From NCBI GenBank assembly GCA_050330055.1, contig JBHJOF010000271.1, positions 1 through 13,600 of the forward strand: DNA of 13,600 nt, written 5' to 3'. Below, piece by piece: positions 6,470 through 13,504 of this stretch. This DNA is from JBHJOF01 sp050330055 (lineage in GTDB: Bacteria > Pseudomonadota > Alphaproteobacteria > Kiloniellales > JAKSDN01). The translations under genes and the position numbers were made by a program. Position 1 is the first letter of the stretch, and each line of letters opens with the position of its first letter. Under the pieces are notes generated by a model. It was not told the DNA's origin and did not search any database. It worked only from the letters and a program-made list of their open reading frames with translations.

Positions 6470-7747
6470 ATGGACGAGAGGCAATGCACGGAGCTGGCCG
6501 GCTGGCTCGTCGAGGCCGGCCTGGCGGGCGAGAGCGAGTCCGCCCTGCTGACCGGCTTCTGCGGGCGCGCCGTGGCCGGCGGGCTGGCGCTCGCCCGGGC
6601 GCGGGTCCTGGTCGACACGCTGCACCCGATCTACGAGGGGCGCGTGTTCCGCTGGATGCGCGACCGGGACGAGACCGAGGCCGGCGAATACGGCCGCAGC
6701 GACCAGGGCGAGGCCCTGGCGTCCTGGCGCCGCAGCCCCTTCTATCACCTCGACGAGTCCGGCGAAGCGATGCTGCGCCGGCGCGTGAACGCCGAGAGCG
6801 CGGCCGAGTTCCCGGCGCTTGCCGAGTTCCTCGACGACGGCATGACCGACTACCTGGCCCTGGTGAGCCGCTTCTCCGGCGACAGCACCATCGGCGAGAT
6901 GGAGTGCGTCTACACCTCGTGGGTGACGGACAGCCCGCAGGGCTTCAGCGCAGCCGACCTGGACGCGCTGCAGCGTTTCGTGCCGCTGTTGGCGCTGGGC
7001 GTCAAGGCCGCCTCGCTGGGGCGCATCGCCGAGACCCTGGTCGAGACCTACCTGGGGCGCGACGCCGGCCGGCGCGTGCTGAGCGGCCGCATCGCCCGCG
7101 GCGTCGCCGACCGCATCGAGGCGGTGCTGTGGTTCAGCGACCTGCGCGGTTATACGCGGATCACCGACACGGCCGAGCCGGAGCAGATCATACCGCTGCT
7201 CAACGACTACGCCGACGCCGTGATCTCGGCGATCCATGCCGAGCGCGGCGACGTGCTGAAGCTGATGGGCGACGGCATCCTCGCCATCTTCACGACGGGC
7301 GGCCGCGAGCGCGCCTGCCGCGGCGCCCTGGCCGCTGCGGTCGCAGCCCAGGCCAGCGTCGACGCGCTGAACCGGCGCCGCGCCGCCGAGGGCCTGCCGG
7401 TCACCGAGATCTACCTCGGCCTGCACGTCGGCGAGGTCTTCTACGGCAACATCGGCAGCAAGGAGCGGCTCGACTTCACGGTGGTCGGACCCGCGGTCAA
7501 CGAGGTCAGCCGCATCGCCGCCATGTGCCGCTCGGTCGACCAGCCGGTGCTGGTCTCCTCGGATTTCGCCCAGGCGGTCGGCGACTCCCGGCGCCGCTTC
7601 CTCTCGGTCGGCCGCTTCGCGCTGCGCGGCATCCACGGGCCCCAGGAGCTCTTCACCCTGGATCCGACGTCAGAGCCTCAGTTGGCCGGCTTGTCAGGAC
7701 AAGGCCGAGAACAACAAACAGGATTTGACACGGATGAACACAGATGA
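6470..7747 (+). CDS. Class III adenylate/guanylate cyclase with N-terminal regulatory domain
   Basis: The 425-residue protein probably makes cAMP (possibly cGMP) from the nucleoside triphosphate in the cytoplasm. The catalytic domain spans about residues 215-397. Metal-binding Asp224 lies in WFSDLRGYTRITD and Asp268 in LKLMGDGILAIF; the base-contact pair is Lys264 and Asp335 (RLDFTVVGP); transition-state residues are Asn344 and Arg348 (AVNEVSRI). All are intact. The first ~200 residues (LARARVLVDTLHPIYEGRVF region) match the N-terminal domain of a soluble alphaproteobacterial cyclase group; no transmembrane segment is seen. The ATG at 6470 has GAAGG (6461-6465) 4 bases upstream; the frame runs further upstream but antisense to the VOC gene. 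Oddity: codons 415-425 and the stop are encoded by palindrome P2, so the natural C-terminus was probably altered. Confidence 0.92.
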   Translation: MDERQCTELAGWLVEAGLAGESESALLTGFCGRAVAGGLALARARVLVDTLHPIYEGRVFRWMRDRDETEAGEYGRSDQGEALASWRRSPFYHLDESGEAMLRRRVNAESAAEFPALAEFLDDGMTDYLALVSRFSGDSTIGEMECVYTSWVTDSPQGFSAADLDALQRFVPLLALGVKAASLGRIAETLVETYLGRDAGRRVLSGRIARGVADRIEAVLWFSDLRGYTRITDTAEPEQIIPLLNDYADAVISAIHAERGDVLKLMGDGILAIFTTGGRERACRGALAAAVAAQASVDALNRRRAAEGLPVTEIYLGLHVGEVFYGNIGSKERLDFTVVGPAVNEVSRIAAMCRSVDQPVLVSSDFAQAVGDSRRRFLSVGRFALRGIHGPQELFTLDPTSEPQLAGLSGQGREQQTGFDTDEHR

Positions 7748-7820
7748 ACACCAACAACAAAAATGCCTAGTTTCTGGTTTGTGTTCATCTGTGTTCATCC
7801 GTGTCAAATCCTCTTTGTTG
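7712..7820. repeat. Large palindromic element P2 (about 40-bp arms) overlapping the cyclase 3' end
   Basis: Bases 7720-7751 and 7781-7812 are perfect reverse complements (32 bp). After one C-C mismatch the pairing continues for 7 bp (7712-7718 with 7814-7820), giving 39 of 40 paired positions around a 29-base loop. The reverse complement of P2 aligns with P1 through the arms and part of the loop (CACAAACCAGAAAC and TTTTGTTGTT are shared). Where P1 has an A-T pair in the arm, P2 has G-C, changed on both sides. It supplies the cyclase stop codon and lies upstream of the YbaK-family gene. The bases from 7821 to 8028 hold no gene that I can support. Confidence 0.92.
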
Positions 7821-8028
7821 CAATTCACACCCCTGTCCGAATGTGTCCCGTGACGGGCTCAGAGAGTCCGACCGCGCCATGCCTGAACAATGTCCCCAGA
7901 ATCTCCTGGATGGCCCTCGCCATGCCGGCTTAAGATCGATCAAGTCGCTGGCGGCCGGCCACCCCGCCGCGCTGCGGGGCCTCCGGTCGCGGGGAAACGG
8001 GCTGACCCGCCGCAGAGGAGGACTTGCC

Positions 8029-8499
8029 ATGGCAACCGCGATCACCCTGGAGCAATACCTGGCGCAACACGGGGCTGCCTACAACCTCTTGCCGCATGAG
8101 CCGACCATGTCGTCGACGCGGACCGCGGAGGCTTGCCACGTCTCGGCCGACTGCCTGGCCAAGGCGGTGGTGCTGAAGGACGGCGGCAGCTACCTGCTGG
8201 CCGTGCTGCCGGCCTCGCATCACCTGGAGATGGAGGCGCTGGAATCGCGTCTCGACCGCCAGGTCTCGCTGGCCAGCGAGGACGAGATCGAGCAGCTCTT
8301 CCCGGACTGCGAACGCGGCGCCATCCCGCCGCTCGGCGCCGCCTACGGCCTCCAGACCATCGTCGACGACAGCATCACCGAGATGCCGGACATCTACTTC
8401 GAGGGCGGCGACCACGCGACGCTGGTGCACATGCGCGGCCGCGTGTTCGAGCGCCTGCTGGCCGATGCGCCGCACGGTCATTTCAGCCGCCATTACTGA
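8029..8499 (+). CDS. YbaK/EbsC-family aminoacyl-tRNA deacylase
   Basis: The 156-residue product matches the YbaK/ProX editing-domain family, whose members hydrolyse mischarged aminoacyl-tRNAs in trans (for example Cys- or Ala-tRNAPro). Supporting motifs are LAKAVVLKDGGSYLLAVLPA (residues 43-62) with the conserved lysine (Lys45 by position), and GAIPPLGAAYGL (97-108), the family's G-x-x-P-P loop. The fold runs nearly the whole length, and no extra domain is visible. The substrate amino acid cannot be told from sequence alone. The ATG at 8029 has an excellent AGAGGAGG (8014-8021) 7 bases upstream, which rules out the longer frame from 7801. It lies downstream of the cyclase, separated by P2, and 52 bases before the cell wall hydrolase gene, so the latter two may be co-transcribed. 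Confidence 0.88.
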   Translation: MATAITLEQYLAQHGAAYNLLPHEPTMSSTRTAEACHVSADCLAKAVVLKDGGSYLLAVLPASHHLEMEALESRLDRQVSLASEDEIEQLFPDCERGAIPPLGAAYGLQTIVDDSITEMPDIYFEGGDHATLVHMRGRVFERLLADAPHGHFSRHY

Positions 8500-8551
8500 T
8501 GGCTGGCGGCGCGACGAGCAACTGCCGGGTGGCTGACTTGCCGATGACCGA

Positions 8552-9031
8552 ATGAGGCGCGCGCTGATCGCGGCTGCGCTCGCTGCCGGCCTGTTGGCCG
8601 CTGGAGCGCTGGCCGCCGCGGACGAGGCCTGCGCGCCGCCCGACGACGAGGAGCTGCGCTGTCTCGCGCTCAACGTCTACTGGGAGGCGCGCGGCCGCCC
8701 CTTGAAGAGCCAGCAGGCGGTCGCCCACACCACCCTCAACCGCCTCGCCAGCCCGGATTTCCCCGACACGCTTTGCGGCGTCGTCAAGGACGGCGGCCAG
8801 GAGCCGCTGCACGCCTGCCAGTTCTCCTGGTGGTGCGACGGCGAGAGCGACGAGCCCACGGACGGCGAGGCCTGGTGCCAGGCACTGAGCGTGGCCGACG
8901 ACGCGCTCGCCGGGCGCTCGCAGGACCCGACCGGCGGCGCCCGCTACTTCCACCTCGATACGGTTGAACCCGCCTGGGCGCAGAAGCTCGAGCGCACCGC
9001 GCGGATCGGGCGGCATGTTTATTACAAGTAG
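8552..9031 (+). CDS. Secreted cell wall hydrolase, SleB/CwlJ type
   Basis: The 159-residue exported protein matches the hydrolase_2 (SleB/CwlJ) family, which cleaves peptidoglycan glycan strands. A signal peptide covers about residues 1-23 (MRRALIAAALAAGLLAAGA), with cleavage near AAA-DEA. The family's conserved acidic residue is Glu45 in ALNVYWEARG, followed by QQAVAHTTLNRL, CQFSWWCDG and the late RYFH motif. At least six cysteines (27, 37, 75, 89, 95, 109) in the mature part suggest disulfides in the periplasm. In non-spore-forming proteobacteria such proteins are wall-remodelling enzymes, not germination factors. No good Shine-Dalgarno precedes the ATG at 8552; the short spacing after the YbaK-family gene suggests coupled expression. 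Convergent with the second cyclase gene; repeat B lies between them. Confidence 0.88.
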   Translation: MRRALIAAALAAGLLAAGALAAADEACAPPDDEELRCLALNVYWEARGRPLKSQQAVAHTTLNRLASPDFPDTLCGVVKDGGQEPLHACQFSWWCDGESDEPTDGEAWCQALSVADDALAGRSQDPTGGARYFHLDTVEPAWAQKLERTARIGRHVYYK

Positions 9032-9042
9032 GTGGGCTGCTG

Positions 9043-9169
9043 CCTCATGCTGAGGAGCCTGCCGTAGCTTTAGCGAAGGCAGGCGTCTCGCGCGCGAAGC
9101 AGGCGGCCCCAATGGACCAGGGGGCCGCCAAGCATGGGAGCCCGGTCATGAATATCGGGATATGGTACT
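9043..9169 (+). repeat. Composite palindromic repeat B (inverted copy of A)
   Basis: The copy opens with CCTCATGCTGAGGAGC (9043-9058), then a stem GCCTGCC...GGCAGGC, then CGTCTCG, then the segment shared with A (9082-9169, about 90% alike by eye). The perfect 9-bp hairpin GGCGGCCCC (9102-9110) with GGGGCCGCC (9121-9129) is kept. It sits 12 bases after the hydrolase stop and 44 bases from the cyclase stop on the other strand, so it could serve both genes as a transcription end. Confidence 0.85.
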
Positions 9170-9212
9170 ACTCTCTCGCTCGGCGCTGGTTCGACTTTGG
9201 CCTGCGCCACCC

Positions 9213-10994
9213 TCACCCCGGTATCCCCGCCGCCTCCAGCGCCTTGAGGTGATAGTCGCGGTCCTCGGCCTTCACGTAGTGCAGACCTGGCGCATAGCTT
9301 TGCAGGCTCAGCGCCGGGTCGAGCCGCAGCGCCTCGGCGGCGTGCGCCTTGGCGGCGACGCTCTCGCCCATGGACTGGTAGACGGCGGCGAAGAGCGCGT
9401 GCACCAGGGCGTCGGGGCTGCTGATGTGCTTCAGGGCGTCGAGCGCGTCGCCGAAGCGCCGCGCGGCGAAGTAGGCGCGGCCGAGATGGGCCCAGAAGCG
9501 CTCCGGGTGATAGGGGTTGAGCCGCATGGCCTTGAGGATCCACTCGGCGCCCTCCTCGGGCTGGCCCAGCCAGGTCAGAATCTCGCCCTGCTGCACTACC
9601 ACCAGGTCGTAGTTGGGGTTGAGGCTGAGCGCCCGCTCCTGGTGGTGCCAGGCCTTCTCGAGGTCGTTCGTGTTGACGTTGACCGCGGCCAGGATGCGGT
9701 GCACGTCGCCGTCGTTGTGGTCGAGCGCCAGCGCGGTCTCCAGCTCCTTGACCACGGCGTCCCAGGTGGCCTCGCGGTCGGCGCACCAGTTGTGCACCCA
9801 GGACTGGCCCAGGATGCAGGCGCGCCAGGAATGGGCGTGCGCGTACTTGGGATCGAGCGCGATGGCGCGCTCGACCATCTTCAGCGCCTCGGCGTTGTCC
9901 TCGCGCGACGAGCGGTGATGCAGGATCTTGCCGGTCAGCACGCACTCGTAGGCCGCCATGTTGTCGGTCGGCTTGCGGTTGGCGCGCCGCTGCGTGGCGT
10001 CCTCGACCCGGCGGAACAGGGTGGCGACGATCGCCGCCGTCACCTCGTCCTGCAGGGCGAAGACGTCCTCCAGCTTGCGGTCGTAGCGCTCGGCCCAGAC
10101 GTGCTGGTCCTGGTCGGCGTCGATCAGCTGCACGGTCACGCGCACCCGGTCGCCGGCCTTGCGCACGCTGCCCTCGACCACGTAGTCGACGCCGAGGGCG
10201 CGCGCCACCTCGCGGATGTTCATCGCCTTGCCCTTGAAGGTGAAGGTCGAGTTGCGCGAGATCACCACCAGCTCGCGGAAGCGCGACAGCTCGGTGATGA
10301 TGTCCTCGGTGATGCCGTCGGTGAAGAACTCCTGCTCCGGGTCGCCGCTCATGTTGGCGAAGGGCAGCACCGCGATGGCGGGCTTGTGCGCCGCCGCCTT
10401 GGCGCCGGTCTCGCCCTTCGGCCGGGCCGGGGTCGCCTGGGCTCTAGAGGCCGGCAGTCCGCTGCCGTCCAGGCGCACGCGATAGACGCGGACGGCGCGC
10501 GAGATGTTCTTGACCGACTGCTCGCCCAGGTCCTCCAGCGTGACGTCCAACTGCCCGTCGATCTGATCGCGTACCACCTGGCTGATACAGATTCCGCCGG
10601 GCTCGGCCAGCTGCTCGAGCCGGGCGGCCAGGTTGACTCCATCGCCAATGATGTCGCTCTCGTCGACGATGACGTCGCCCAGGTTGATGCCGATGCGAAA
10701 GTCGATGCGCCGCTCGGCGGGCAGGTCGCTGTTGCGCCGCGCCATGCGACTCTGGATCTCGATCGCGCAGGCGAGCGCATCGGCGACGCTGCCGAACTCG
10801 ACCAGCAGGCCGTCGCCGGTTGTCTTGACGATGTGGCCGCCGGTCTTGGCGATGGTCGGGTCGATCAGCTCGATGCGGTGCGCCTTGAGGCGGGCAAAGG
10901 TTCCCGCCTCGTCGAGCTCCATCAGCCGGCTGTAGCCGACCATGTCGGCGGCCATGACGACCGCCAGCCTGCGTTTGGCTGGAGTGGGTTCCAT
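9213..10994 (-). CDS. Class III adenylate/guanylate cyclase with TolB-N-like and TPR regions
   Basis: The 593-residue protein has an N-terminal cyclase domain (about 8-175): metal Asp17 in VVMAADMVGYSRL and Asp61 in VKTTGDGLLVEF, Lys57 as base contact, then DIIGDGVNLAARLE with Asp118, Asn121 and Arg125. All catalytic positions are present. Residues ~205-310 (AIAVLPFANMSGDPEQEFF to DQHVWAERYDR) form the TolB-N/FlgO-like module that often follows such cyclases, and the rest is helical with TPR-like repeats (ALKMVERAIALDPKYAHAHS; ALSLNPNYDLV; EALRLDPALSL). No transmembrane segment is seen, so it is probably cytosolic and TPR-regulated. The ATG at 10994 is preferred: AAGAGAG lies 7 bases upstream and the domain begins at once. 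The open frame up to 11237 encodes a low-complexity extension without support. It is divergent from the oxidoreductase gene. Confidence 0.93.
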   Translation of the reverse strand: MEPTPAKRRLAVVMAADMVGYSRLMELDEAGTFARLKAHRIELIDPTIAKTGGHIVKTTGDGLLVEFGSVADALACAIEIQSRMARRNSDLPAERRIDFRIGINLGDVIVDESDIIGDGVNLAARLEQLAEPGGICISQVVRDQIDGQLDVTLEDLGEQSVKNISRAVRVYRVRLDGSGLPASRAQATPARPKGETGAKAAAHKPAIAVLPFANMSGDPEQEFFTDGITEDIITELSRFRELVVISRNSTFTFKGKAMNIREVARALGVDYVVEGSVRKAGDRVRVTVQLIDADQDQHVWAERYDRKLEDVFALQDEVTAAIVATLFRRVEDATQRRANRKPTDNMAAYECVLTGKILHHRSSREDNAEALKMVERAIALDPKYAHAHSWRACILGQSWVHNWCADREATWDAVVKELETALALDHNDGDVHRILAAVNVNTNDLEKAWHHQERALSLNPNYDLVVVQQGEILTWLGQPEEGAEWILKAMRLNPYHPERFWAHLGRAYFAARRFGDALDALKHISSPDALVHALFAAVYQSMGESVAAKAHAAEALRLDPALSLQSYAPGLHYVKAEDRDYHLKALEAAGIPG

Positions 10995-11253
10995 GCGATC
11001 GCTCTCTTGCGCTCCGCCGCCAGCGTCCGCGAGCCTCCCACGTACCTCCCAGGGGCCTGTCCCCGGCGATCCGCCCGGGATTGCCTCGCGGGCCAGGCGC
11101 TCGCCGCGAGGATGACTCGGAAGCCCAGCGCCGGCAAGGCGCGCGAAAGCTCGCGCGCTGGCTGCAGGGCAAGTGGGCGCCAGGCGTTGCCCGGGGATGC
11201 GGCGCCCAGCACAATGGCGGCCTGGCGAATCACACAATCATGGCGGAGTTTGC
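10995..11253. other. Divergent intergenic region, 259 bases
   Basis: This region separates the TPR cyclase (minus) from the oxidoreductase (plus) and must hold both promoters unless the cyclase is longer. I see no clear -35/-10 pair, operator palindrome or RNA gene. GCGATCGC (an 8-bp palindrome) lies directly before the cyclase ATG. GGCGGAG (11242-11248) is the ribosome binding site of the plus-strand gene. Confidence 0.5.
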
Positions 11254-12030
11254 ATGAAGGCGCACATCGTCCTGGCCCATCCGGAAGCGCAGTCCTTCAA
11301 CGCCCATCTGGCGCGAGTCGCGCAACGGACGCTGGAGGCGCGCGGCTGGGCGGTCTCGCTGTCCGATCTCTACGCCATGGGCTTCGACCCCTGCGAGCGG
11401 GCGGAGCACTATCGCGACCGCCGGAACGGCGCGCGCTTCGACGTCCAGGCCGAGCAGCGCCACGCCTCGGACAAGGGGACGATTCCGTCCGACGTTCGGG
11501 CCGAGATCGCGCTGGTCGACAAGGCCGACCTGGTGATCTTGCAGTATCCCATGTGGTGGCACCTGCCGCCGGCGATGCTCAAGGGCTGGTTCGACCGCGT
11601 GCTGATCTACGGCGAGGTCTACCGCAGCGATGTCCGCTTTGAGAAGGGCCGCTTCGTCGGCAAGCGCGGCCTGCTGTCGCTGACCGTGGGCACGAGCCCT
11701 GAGACCTACGCCTACAACGGCCGCAGCGGCGACATCGACCTGCTGCTCTGGCCGGTCAACTTCACCCTGGCCTATGTCGGCCTCGAGGTTCTCCGGCCGC
11801 ATGTCGCCTACGGTGTCGAGGCCGGCCTGCGCTACTCCGACCCGCGCGCGGTCGAGGAACGCCTGCAACGGGTCGAGGCCGACTACGTCGCGCGGCTCCA
11901 GTCCATCGAGACCGAGCCCGCGCTCCCCTTCAACCCCATGAGCGACTGGGGCACCGACGGGCGGATCAAGCCTTGCGCGGCGGTTCACAGCCCTTTCATG
12001 CGGCATCGGGAGCGGTTGGAGTTGGAGTAG
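11254..12030 (+). CDS. Flavodoxin-fold NAD(P)H-dependent oxidoreductase (NQO1/KefF/MdaB-like)
   Basis: The 258-residue product fits the Flavodoxin_2 family of FAD/FMN-dependent NAD(P)H:quinone reductases, which reduce quinones by two electrons in the cytoplasm. Visible motifs are the flavin phosphate loop IVLAHPEAQSFNAHL (residues 5-19), DLYAMGFDP (38-46), and the hallmark QYPMWWHLPPAMLKGWFDRV (97-116). TVGTSPETYAYNG occupies the position of the nicotinamide/substrate loop. Length is normal for the family. The ATG at 11254 has GGCGGAG 5 bases upstream; the frame extends upstream to 11173 without homology. A detoxifying role toward quinones is the usual inference, but the substrate is unknown. 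It converges on the lytic transglycosylase gene, with a palindromic repeat pair between. Confidence 0.92.
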   Translation: MKAHIVLAHPEAQSFNAHLARVAQRTLEARGWAVSLSDLYAMGFDPCERAEHYRDRRNGARFDVQAEQRHASDKGTIPSDVRAEIALVDKADLVILQYPMWWHLPPAMLKGWFDRVLIYGEVYRSDVRFEKGRFVGKRGLLSLTVGTSPETYAYNGRSGDIDLLLWPVNFTLAYVGLEVLRPHVAYGVEAGLRYSDPRAVEERLQRVEADYVARLQSIETEPALPFNPMSDWGTDGRIKPCAAVHSPFMRHRERLELE

Positions 12031-12103
12031 CGGAACGCTGGCAGCCAACTTGCTAGGTATGAGCACGGGCCTTCACCCGCGAGGCGCTCCGTCGGTCGGT
12101 GAT

Positions 12104-12132
12104 CCTCATGCTTCGACAAGCTCAGCATGAGG
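12104..12132 (-). repeat. Palindromic repeat E1 (second repeat family)
   Basis: This 29-base unit read on the minus strand begins CCTCATGCTGAGCTTGTCG and ends AAGCATGAGG, so it is itself a hairpin with arms CCTCATGCT and AGCATGAGG. It differs from the A-D family in lacking the long stem and CGTCTC box. It lies head-to-head with E2, 24 bases apart, between two convergent genes, and could act as a bidirectional terminator-like structure. Confidence 0.85.
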
Positions 12133-12156
12133 GTGTGGATCGAGCCGTTCTAACCA

Positions 12157-12185
12157 CCTCATCCTGAGCCTGTCGAAGGATGAGG
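12157..12185 (+). repeat. Palindromic repeat E2 (second repeat family)
   Basis: This 29-base unit begins CCTCATCCTGAGCCTGTCG and ends AAGGATGAGG. It is the partner of E1 in the opposite orientation. Relative to E1 both arms of its hairpin are changed together (ATGCT/AGCAT against ATCCT/AGGAT), so pairing is kept. It lies 42 bases from the transglycosylase stop codon. Confidence 0.85.
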
Positions 12186-12226
12186 ACCACTACGTCGTGT
12201 CAATGCTCCGCGCGTGCTGTGCTCCC

Positions 12227-13402
12227 TCACTCCCCCTTCAACGCCCGATAAATCTTCCGCCCCGCACGCCCGGTCTCCGGCATCCCCAGCTCCGCCTCCG
12301 CCTCTTTGATCGCGGCGCGGGTGAGGGGGCCGATGCGGCCGTCGGGCTCGCCGATGTCGTGGCCGCGGGCGATCAGCATATGCTGCAGCTCCAGGCGCTC
12401 GGCGCGCGACAGGCCGGGGTCGTCGGTCGGCCAGGGCGTGCGGAAGGCCGGGTAGCCGGCGATGCGGTCGGCCAGGTGCGAGATGGCGAGCGCGTAGGAC
12501 TCTGCGGCGTTGTAGGAGTAGATCGCATCGAAGTTCCTGAACACCAGGAATCCCGGCCCCTCGGGCCCGGCCGGCAGCAGCAGGCCGGCCTGGCGCTCGC
12601 CTGACAGGCTGGCACCGTCGGCGCGGGTGACGCCGCGCTTGGCCCAGGCCGAGAGCGGCGCCTTGTCCTTGCGTCCGCTCGGGCCGCTGTAGCCGGCGGG
12701 CATCTTGACCTCGATCAGCCAGGGCTCGCCGGTCCGCCAGCCGGCCTGCTTCAGATAGTTGGCGGTCGAGCCCAGCGCGTCAGGGATCGAGTTCACCAGG
12801 TCGCGCCGCCCGTCGCCGTCGAAGTCGATCGCCAGGCGGCGATAGGTCGAGGGGATGAACTGGGTCTGGCCGAAGGCGCCGGCCCAGGAGCCGTAGAGCT
12901 CGGCCAGGTCGAGGTCGCCGCGGTCGACCAGCTCGAGGGCGGCGATCAGCTCGCCGCGCCAGAACTCCTGGCGCCGCTCGCCCAGGCAGGCCAGCGTGGC
13001 GAGCGCCCGGGGCAGGAAGTTGCGGCCCGCCTCGCGCCCGTAGTCGGTCTCGACGCCCCAGACCGCGACGATCACGTGGCGGTCGACGCCGAAGCGCTCT
13101 TCGGCTCTGCGCAGCAGGGCGTCGTGCTCGGCCAGCATGGCGCGGCCGTCGGCGATGCGCTCTTCGTCGACCAGGAAGGCGAGATAGTCCCAGATCGGGA
13201 TCTTGAACTCGGGCTGGAGCTGCGAGGCGGCCAGCACCTTCTCGTCCGGTTCCACCTGGTCGAGCGCCCGCGCGACGACCTCGCTGCCGACGCCCGCCTG
13301 CGCGGCGGCCCGCTTCAGATCGGCGATGCAGGCTGGGAAGTCCGCCGCCGCGGGCGCGGACCATGACAGCGCCAGCAGGCCGGCCAGGATCGTTCTGCGC
13401 AT
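12227..13402 (-). CDS. MltB-family lytic murein transglycosylase with peptidoglycan-binding domain
   Basis: The 391-residue exported enzyme cleaves the MurNAc-GlcNAc bond of peptidoglycan to give 1,6-anhydro ends. A Sec signal peptide (MRRTILAGLLALSWSAPAAA, cleaved before DFPAC) is followed by the SLT_2 catalytic domain: AVWGVETDYGR holds the catalytic Glu118, and FGQTQFIPSTYRRL (177-190) is the family substrate-cleft motif, followed by DFDGDGRRDLVNS and GSTANYLKQAGW. The last ~60 residues (RLELQHMLIARGHDIG, then DGRIGPLTRAAIKEAE) are a PG_binding_1 domain, the usual arrangement in alphaproteobacterial members. No lipobox is seen, so it is likely soluble or wall-bound, unlike E. coli MltB. 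The ATG at 13402 has GGGAGG just upstream on the minus strand; the longer frame to 13495 lacks support. Confidence 0.95.
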   Translation of the reverse strand: MRRTILAGLLALSWSAPAAADFPACIADLKRAAAQAGVGSEVVARALDQVEPDEKVLAASQLQPEFKIPIWDYLAFLVDEERIADGRAMLAEHDALLRRAEERFGVDRHVIVAVWGVETDYGREAGRNFLPRALATLACLGERRQEFWRGELIAALELVDRGDLDLAELYGSWAGAFGQTQFIPSTYRRLAIDFDGDGRRDLVNSIPDALGSTANYLKQAGWRTGEPWLIEVKMPAGYSGPSGRKDKAPLSAWAKRGVTRADGASLSGERQAGLLLPAGPEGPGFLVFRNFDAIYSYNAAESYALAISHLADRIAGYPAFRTPWPTDDPGLSRAERLELQHMLIARGHDIGEPDGRIGPLTRAAIKEAEAELGMPETGRAGRKIYRALKGE

Positions 13403-13504
13403 GATTCCTCCCTTCGGACTCGCTTGCCCTAGACATTTGGCGCGCAGTCTTGCTGAGTCAAAGGCGGATGAGAATGGATGTATCGCTTGTGGCAAGTGCT
13501 TTAC

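Noticed and set aside
7928..7946. FNR/CRP-like site (TTAAGATCGATCAA) upstream of the YbaK-type gene
   Set aside because: Only one half-site matches the TTGAT-N4-ATCAA consensus well, and no promoter can be placed around it.
10995..11237. 81-residue N-terminal extension of the TPR cyclase
   Set aside because: It is low-complexity in composition, has no ribosome binding site seen at its start, and the catalytic domain begins directly after the ATG at 10994.
9162..11642. Long plus-strand open frame (826 codons) opposite the TPR cyclase
   Set aside because: It is the mirror frame of a well-supported cyclase gene, without recognisable domains, and runs into the oxidoreductase gene in another frame.
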